A DNA stretch of 17,500 bases from Halisarca cf. caerulea (Eukaryota; Porifera; Demospongiae; Chondrillida; Halisarcidae), in contig CAUJGJ010000179.1 of NCBI GenBank assembly GCA_963170055.1, forward strand, positions 515,001-532,500. The letters are read 5' to 3'. Below are positions 1 through 17,500 of this stretch, piece by piece. The notes below the pieces were generated by a model. That model was not told where the DNA came from. It was given only the letters and a program-made list of their open reading frames with translations, and ran no database searches. A program made the position numbers and the translations under genes. The number at the start of each line of letters is the position of its first letter. Positions within the stretch are counted from its first letter, which is position 1.

Positions 1-2199
<2,199 letters not shown>

Positions 2200-2596
2200 C
2201 AGTCTGTATTTAGATGTACATAGTACATAGGTGACTGTATATTGTGTTGTAAAACATCATGTATCACCTAGTCTTCTATGGTCACTGTGTATATAAGTGT
2301 TTGTTTATATTATATGTTTATAATACTATTATTAATATATTGTTTAGTTATGTATGCAGAGTGCACTGCATGATTGGAAACATATAACAACGTCATAAAA
2401 AGAGGAACCTCAGACTGCAATCCAGCTGCATTCTTCCTAATCTGACTGCATATATAGTTTAAAATTCCAAAAGAGGACATGCAACCTCTCTACAGACAAA
2501 AGGCCAAAATAGCCAAATCTCCAAAAGTGTCACACAGTGCACGTGTGTGCATCAATTATAATAAGCATAGATACTAAAATAGATATTGTGTGTGTC

Positions 2597-2597
<1 letters not shown>
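2200..2597 (+). other. gene 1 3' flank and start of intergenic region
   Basis: AT-rich sequence follows the stop codon. I see no canonical AATAAA signal. A short stretch near 2487-2510 (AACCTCTCTACAGACAAAAG) resembles the ends of the CAGT-type inverted-repeat elements found later in the window and may be a relic of one. Confidence 0.4.
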
Positions 2598-3466
<869 letters not shown>

Positions 3467-3553
3467 TGTGTGCGCGCGCCTGTATGGGTTAGTGATAATG
3501 ATATTCATCGTTCAGCTGACCTGCGTTAGTGAGTTTTGGCTCTCCTCCACAAC

Positions 3554-13127
<9,574 letters not shown>

Positions 13128-13540
13128 CTAGTCATGTATAGTGTTATGGCAACCATCTTGGTGTGCTTCAACCATAGAGTTGTGTGTAATACACAACTTA
13201 AACATCGCATATAAGTGTTCTGTTGAGCTTCAAACAGGCACAGTGCACAGTAGCACAGATAGTGTTTGTGGATAAGTACTTGTGTTTTGTAATTTTATAA
13301 CTCACATGCAATTAAGCTTAAGGAGTACATGGTTGTACATGTACTGAAAATATACCCACGCACCTTGTACATTGCCTGCATATTATACTGAATATTTCAA
13401 TTATAGGTGTGAGGCCGGGCTCGCGTGACAGACACGTGGACTGCACGAGTTAGTGTCCAGTATTAGTATGCGTATATGATTTATTAGGTCGATCGTGTGC
13501 TACAACCAGGGACATCGAATTTAAACAGAGTTGATGATCG
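13128..13540 (+). other. gene 2 3' flank / gene 3 upstream region
   Basis: This 413-bp gap must hold both the 3' end of gene 2 and the promoter of gene 3. No AATAAA is seen. CACGTG at 13433-13438 is an E-box-like palindrome. Nothing else can be supported. Confidence 0.45.
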
Positions 13541-15984
13541 ATGTCTGGCAATCGCAACCGGCTGTTCATTGTTTGCTTCTCGTGTGTCCTCTTTACTGTG
13601 TTCCTTCCGGGATTATGCGAAGGTGAGCCTATCCATAGACCTCTAGCCGCTCTCGCAAGACACAACATCCCTTCAATGTACTCACAGTGCACAGGCTACG
13701 TACAGGCTTCAAGTTGACACAAGCCTAATCTATCTATATTCATCTATGATAGAATATGATACCATTTTGTGCTTTGCATTTGCACACACGCACCGTAACG
13801 ACAGTACGTATACGTCGATCTTCGAAGGGGTAGACTCGCAATCACATCCATCGCGATGTGGATGTACAGTCACTGTGTCTGGCGGTGTTTTTTTGTTCTG
13901 TGCACCGCACTGAAGCACTTTCTGCATCCATAGATACTAGAAAGACACGCGATGCATCCTAGGCCTGCCTCAGTTTTCTGCCCGACGTAATAGGCCTGGT
14001 CTGCATTGGGCTGACTGCTCACCCTGTGCATGTAGATAGATAGAGTTTATATTATCCATAGATATTAGGTACAGTGGAACCATAGATAGTATAGAATATC
14101 TATGGTGGAACTTAGTACATACTCCTGGATAGTAAGTACTCCTCATTCTGTCCCTGTGTATACCTCATGTGTAGAAACCGATCCTGATAATAAGTACGTC
14201 TTATAATATGCCCCCTTTGAGCCGTACCTACTGAGCGAGTTTCGCTGTTTGATAGATAGATGGATACTAGTTCGATCAGGTGAAGGGTGGTAATTTGGAA
14301 CAGGGTCTGTAACTTTTGTTGTGGTTGCGTTGTTTAGTATACACTGACAAACTCCCACTTTGTGGAGGCAAATTGAATACAGATGAGAAATAATGGATGG
14401 AGCTTGTGTTTGACACTGCTTTTGGCCCAAATGTTCCTATAATTACCCCCACATCATTAGTTTTAACAGGAAAACTTAAAGCCCCATCAATCAGCCTGAT
14501 TGGTAGGTCTGCCTTGGGGTCCCACAAAGCACACAGATTTACAAAATCAAAGCACTGAGACAAATACTAGATGCATGTGGTTATAACAGTGGGATATATA
14601 AGTCGCATGAAATGGAATTGAATTGTGCTAGTCAAAGAAATTACTAGATAATCATTGTCTGATACATTGTGTATGCTTCCTTATCCTGCTCAAACACCAG
14701 GTGACAGTGCTTGTGGAAACAACTCGACAACCCAGATGCCACAGAATTTCGCTTGTAACGTGAACTTACTTCTGATTGCCATCCTCTTGTATTCTCTCTT
14801 GGTTGCCCTTGTGTGTGCAGTGTTGCAGGCTGGGCGGTTCTGTTACCCATGGTACAGGAGAAGAAGAAGGCATGGACGAGCTAGTGAGTGTGGGTATATT
14901 CTCACAAGTTAGAGTATCTTAATTCTGATAAGTTAAAGATATTAGGGAAACATTATCTAAAGCACATTCCCTCTATCCACAGCTGCGTATTGCATGACGT
15001 AATAATAATAATTCTTGTTACAGTGAAACCTCTCTAATCCAACACTAAGTCAGGTTTGAAAAAGTGTCAGATTAAAAATTTGGAAGTTGTCAGTTTAAGG
15101 AGTGAGTTTTACCATGCTTCAATATGGTGACTGTACCTCATAAGATGATTGGATTACAGAGAATGTCAGATTACAGAGAATGTCGGATTATAGAGATATC
15201 TAATTAGAGAGGTTTCATCGGCCTACTTGGTCTTTATGCAAGTTGGTAATATGGTTTTATTATACATGGATTTTATGTGTATAATGTGCATATGTGAATG
15301 TATACTATAGTTATTTATTCCATCCACTTAGCTCTGATGACCAAGGCACCTCCTAGACTAGTTCCTCGTCTGACGGGAAGTGCAACTCCCCTGTTGGTGA
15401 CTGCATCGACTTATGAACAAGTTGGCATGACTACATTCAATGTCACTCCCCAGGTTTGCTCACAGTTTGTGCACGTGAACTGAGCACAGTGCACAACAGC
15501 CAACTTCATGTCCCCCACTTGTAAAGCAGATACACACTAGTCTTGCGGAGCCAGACCATTGGTTCAGTAAGAATAGAGCGGAATAGTCTGGCTCTGTGAG
15601 ACTAGCTGCACTCATCACAAACTCCCTCCAACAACATCTGAGTTACCCCACCTCCTTGCACATATTTTGATGTAGACAGGCTTTTTTGTAAATGATTTGT
15701 GCAGTGCACGAACCCTCTCTATAAGAACATTCAAATGACAAACAATCATGGTCTCTGTAGACAGGTGGTCCTAGTAAAAAGTTGTGTAAGTATTGGATCA
15801 GTGCATAGTGGTCTCTATAGACAGGTGAACCTTACATACATACATACAATGTAGATGGTCCAGGTTGCACTGTATGTATTGTGCTCATGTAGGTATTCAC
15901 ATAATAATTATGTGACCAGTATTTCACCTTCGTGTACAAGTGGCATTGGACTATTATGTACATGCTCATACTCATATGCACACA

Positions 15985-16071
<87 letters not shown>

Positions 16072-16928
16072 ACACACACACACACCAAGCAACACTGCTC
16101 TACTGACATCTGTTTTTTTTTTTTACTTTGCCCAAAGACCAAACCAAGTCAAGAACATGACATAACAGATAGGTCTCCTCTGCCTCGCCGACTTCCACGA
16201 TTGTCATTTTTGAAGAGAACTGGTAATGATAAGACTGCTGGGGCTCATTTGTCCTCAGACAACAAACACTCCCCACAACCTACAAACATCTCCCCGACAT
16301 CTCCTCGTTCATACCTGATTCTGCAGAACGCATCTTATGAGGACCAGGAAGAATCTAATAGTGAAGAACATAGCTCAAGACACAGTGTCCATAGCGCAGA
16401 TAACACTACCAGCAAGTCAACCTCTACCGGTTACATTTCATCTAGTATTGACACCAATGTAATTAATAATGGCAACAATGTAGCTACTTCTGGCAACAAT
16501 GTAACTACTTCTGGCAACAATGTAACCACTACTGGTAACACTGCAACTACTACTGGTAACAATGTAACTACTACTGGCAACAATGTAACTACTTCTGGCA
16601 ACAATGTAACTACTTCTGGTAATCATGCAACTGTGGTACATTCCGTGGGTCCTGTGACTATTGCTGCTAGTGTGAAATCAGCAACTACCAGCCTGCAAGC
16701 TACCAGCCTTTCTGACTCTGACGATGATGAGGATGATGCTTACGACGACACTGTTTATCCCACTTGGACTGTAGCTAACCCATTGGTTGATGACGACGAG
16801 TATGATGATGTTGTTGGTCTTGCTGCGGGGAGTGATTCCCCTTATGATGAGCCTCCGGATGATGAACAGTCGATCTATGATGTTTTTGAGGCAAAGAAGT
16901 ATTGCTACATCCCACAACAAGCTGTCAG
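13541..16928 (+). CDS. gene 3: transmembrane receptor-kinase-like protein, 5' part (3' partial, 4 exons)
   Basis: Exons are 13541-13622, 14701-14883, 15332-15453 and 16138-16928, giving about 393 residues before the last visible donor. Residues 1-27 form a leader (hydrophobic LFIVCFSCVLFTVFLPG). The ectodomain is about 20 residues with two Cys and an NNST glycosylation sequon, then comes the helix NLLLIAILLYSLLVALVCAV and a polybasic YRRRRRHGR stop-transfer. The tail has a PLPRRLP SH3-like motif, a seven-residue repeat, an acidic DSDDDEDD run and many tyrosines (TYEQV, GYISS, PYDEPPD, IYDVF). Intron phases are 1, 1, 0 and 2; exon 1 ends in phase 1 and the tail in phase 2, as in gene 2, so a kinase is expected downstream. 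That is inference, since no kinase sequence is in view. An ATG at 13534 in another frame precedes the chosen start. Confidence 0.7.
13623..14700 (+). other. gene 3 intron 1
   Basis: A 1078-bp intron with donor GTGAGC and acceptor CAAACACCAG. CCATAGATA recurs (near 13630, 13929, 14056, 14081), and a perfect hairpin with 10-nt arms (ACCATAGATA at 14079-14088, TATCTATGGT at 14097-14106) is present. A minus-strand open frame at 14276-14563 has ordinary composition but matches nothing I recognise. Confidence 0.6.
14884..15331 (+). other. gene 3 intron 2
   Basis: A 448-bp phase-1 intron (GTGAGT donor, CCACTTAG acceptor) mostly occupied by the CAGT-type inverted-repeat element at 15019-15220. The rest is AT-rich and unremarkable. 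Confidence 0.65.
15019..15220. mobile_element. second pogo/Tigger-like MITE, right end eroded
   Basis: The left end reads TA then CAGTGAAACCTCTCTAATCC. The right end, CTAATTAGAGAGGTTTCATC, is its imperfect inverted match and has lost the expected ACTG-TA. The interior has three near-copies of GATTACAGAGAATGTC. It is related to the element at 8043-8207. Confidence 0.6.
15537..15605. mobile_element. 69-bp inverted-repeat element of the CTAGTCTTG family
   Basis: CTAGTCTTGCGGAGCCAGAC at 15537-15556 pairs with 15586-15605 at 17 of 20 positions. The first arm matches 6452-6471 at 18 of 20 positions. The transcript could fold into a stem of about 20 bp. Confidence 0.65.
15700..15832. mobile_element. 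degenerate CAGT-type element remnant
   Basis: GAACCCTCTCTATAAGAACA is followed by two direct copies of GGTCTCTRTAGACAGGTG (15750 and 15810, 60 bp apart). The wording resembles internal parts of the pogo/Tigger-like MITEs, but no clean ends remain. Confidence 0.4.
15980..16085. repeat. (AC)n microsatellite upstream of gene 3 exon 4
   Basis: About 50 AC units with ACGTAC interruptions near both ends, 52 bp before the exon 4 start. It is followed by a T12-14 tract at about 16112-16125 that probably serves as the acceptor's pyrimidine tract. Confidence 0.95.
16471..16638 (+). repeat. coding 21-bp repeat, GNNVTTS heptapeptide x8
   Basis: Eight tandem 21-nt units in frame within gene 3 exon 4, encoding GNNVATS, GNNVTTS, GNNVTTT, GNTATTT, GNNVTTT, GNNVTTS, GNNVTTS and GNHATVV. 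It lies on the predicted cytoplasmic side, so the NVT sequons should not be glycosylated. It is likely a flexible linker of variable length; most substitutions alternate Ser and Thr at position 7. Confidence 0.93.
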
Positions 16929-17091
16929 GTCTGTCCCTTACACCTTTTGCACTGTACTCATTTACAATGCTATCTGGTGATGTCCCATGCTGTTTGATGT
17001 TGTCTGATGCTGTTTGGTGGAGTTTGGTGTTGTTCGATGGTGTTCAATATTGCTATTGGCATCTAATGATGCTTGCGTTATTTATCATTAG
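16929..17091 (+). other. gene 3 intron 4, start
   Basis: A phase-2 donor GTCTGT at 16929 is followed by degenerate repeats of TGRTGTTGTYTGATG-like sequence at 16976-17045. No exon is seen before the minisatellite. Confidence 0.5.
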
Positions 17092-17500
17092 GGATGAGGT
17101 GGCCACCATGTAGCACAGTCTTGGGTGAGGGAATTGGGTAGCCACCCCGTAGCCCAATGCTTGGGTGAGGGGATGGGGTAGCCACCCAGTAGCACAGTGC
17201 TTGGGTGAGGGGATGGGGTAGCCACCCAGTAGCACAGTGCTTGGGTGAGGGGATGGGGTAGCCACCCAGTAGCCCAATGCTTGGGTGAGGGGATGGGGTA
17301 GCCACCCATGCACAGTGCTTGGGTGAGGGGATGGGGTAGCCACCCAGTAGCCCAATGCTTGGGTGAGGGGATGGGGTAGCCACCCAGTAGCACAGTGCTT
17401 GGGTGAGGGGATGGGGTAGCCACCCAGTAGCACAGTGCTTGGGTGAGGGGATGGGGTAGCCACCCAGTAGCCCAATGCTTGGGTGAGGGAATGGGGTAGC
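17092..17500. repeat. 40-bp minisatellite (to window end)
   Basis: About ten copies of TTGGGTGAGGGGATGGGGTA followed by GCCACCCAGTAGCACAGTGC. Copies end either in CCCAATGC (A) or CACAGTGC (B) in the order A-B-B-A-B-A-B-B-A, which approximates a 120-bp higher-order unit with one disturbed step; one copy is 37 bp. Each unit has three G-runs. The array continues past the window. Minus-strand open frames rich in Pro/His/Tyr across it are repeat artefacts. Confidence 0.95.

Noticed and set aside
3536..3553. Upstream start at TTG 3536 for gene 2
   Set aside because: Animal genes start at ATG; the ATG at 3554 in the same frame directly begins a good signal peptide.
14079..14106. Perfect 10-nt-arm hairpin as a possible miRNA or terminator
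   Set aside because: The stem is too short for a miRNA precursor, and terminator hairpins of this kind are not expected in an animal intron. Recorded only as part of the intron description.
14276..14563. Minus-strand open frame of 95 codons with protein-like composition (contains ALWDPKADLPIRLIDGALS)
   Set aside because: I recognise no family, there are no evident splice sites or neighbours, and it lies in a gene 3 intron. It could be a relic of a transposon protein; a protein database search would decide.
16438..16641. Minus-strand frame with repeated SSYIVA peptides
   Set aside because: It is the reverse strand of the 21-bp coding repeat in gene 3 exon 4, whose plus-strand frame fits splice phase and protein architecture.
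17053..17475. Minus-strand open frames with repeated GYWVATPSPHP-type peptides
   Set aside because: Produced by a 40-bp minisatellite; several frames are open at once and the array continues out of the window. No coding evidence.
17092..17500. CRISPR-like direct repeat array
   Set aside because: The 40-bp units are directly adjacent with no unique spacers, and the genome is eukaryotic. It is a minisatellite.

Overview
This is animal genomic DNA, most likely from a sponge or another early-branching metazoan. It has phased introns bounded by GT-AG, no bacterial gene layout, receptor-type tyrosine kinase (RTK) genes with the PPPPGCP kinase-lobe signature I associate with sponge and choanoflagellate kinases, short non-autonomous DNA transposons, and a very high density of (CA)n/(TG)n repeats. 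The phylum is inferred from general impression; no species is claimed.

Layout: three tyrosine-kinase-type genes lie head to tail on the + strand. Gene 1 (216-2199) is the 3' end of a kinase in four visible exons, from the alpha-E/HRD region to the stop. Gene 2 (3554-13127) is complete in 14 main exons. It encodes about 566 aa: a signal peptide, a mature extracellular stretch of only about 15 residues, one membrane helix followed at once by CVKC, a tyrosine-motif tail in which successive exons each carry a YxxP motif, and an intact kinase domain. Gene 3 (13541 to at least 16928) is a 5' part of a likely paralogue: signal peptide, about 20-residue ectodomain, membrane helix, polybasic stretch and a long low-complexity tyrosine-containing tail. 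It ends in the same intron phase (2) that precedes the kinase domain in gene 2, so its kinase exons should lie beyond the window.

Genes 1 and 2 share exon sizes and phases through the kinase C-lobe (phase 2 before alpha-E, phase 0 before DFG, phase 0 after alpha-F, an identical 86-nt exon, and W split by a phase-2 intron). Gene 2 has one extra intron after APE. If expressed, all three products would sit in the plasma membrane. Gene 2 looks like a LAT-type transmembrane adaptor with its own kinase in cis: it could recruit SH2 proteins (YENV for Grb2-type, YxxP for Crk/Nck-type) with almost no ectodomain to bind ligand.

The non-coding part is dominated by repeats: at least 14 CA/TG arrays (one about 455 bp), minisatellites of 11, 20, 20, 40 and 66 bp, and several transposon-like inverted-repeat elements. 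Three of these repeats touch splice sites or exon content in gene 2. The main points for follow-up are the LAT-like kinase architecture, the YxxP exon series, a 9-nt candidate microexon, an exon with conflicting splice frames, and a 66-bp repeat that triplicates a 3' splice site in frame at the kinase-insert position.
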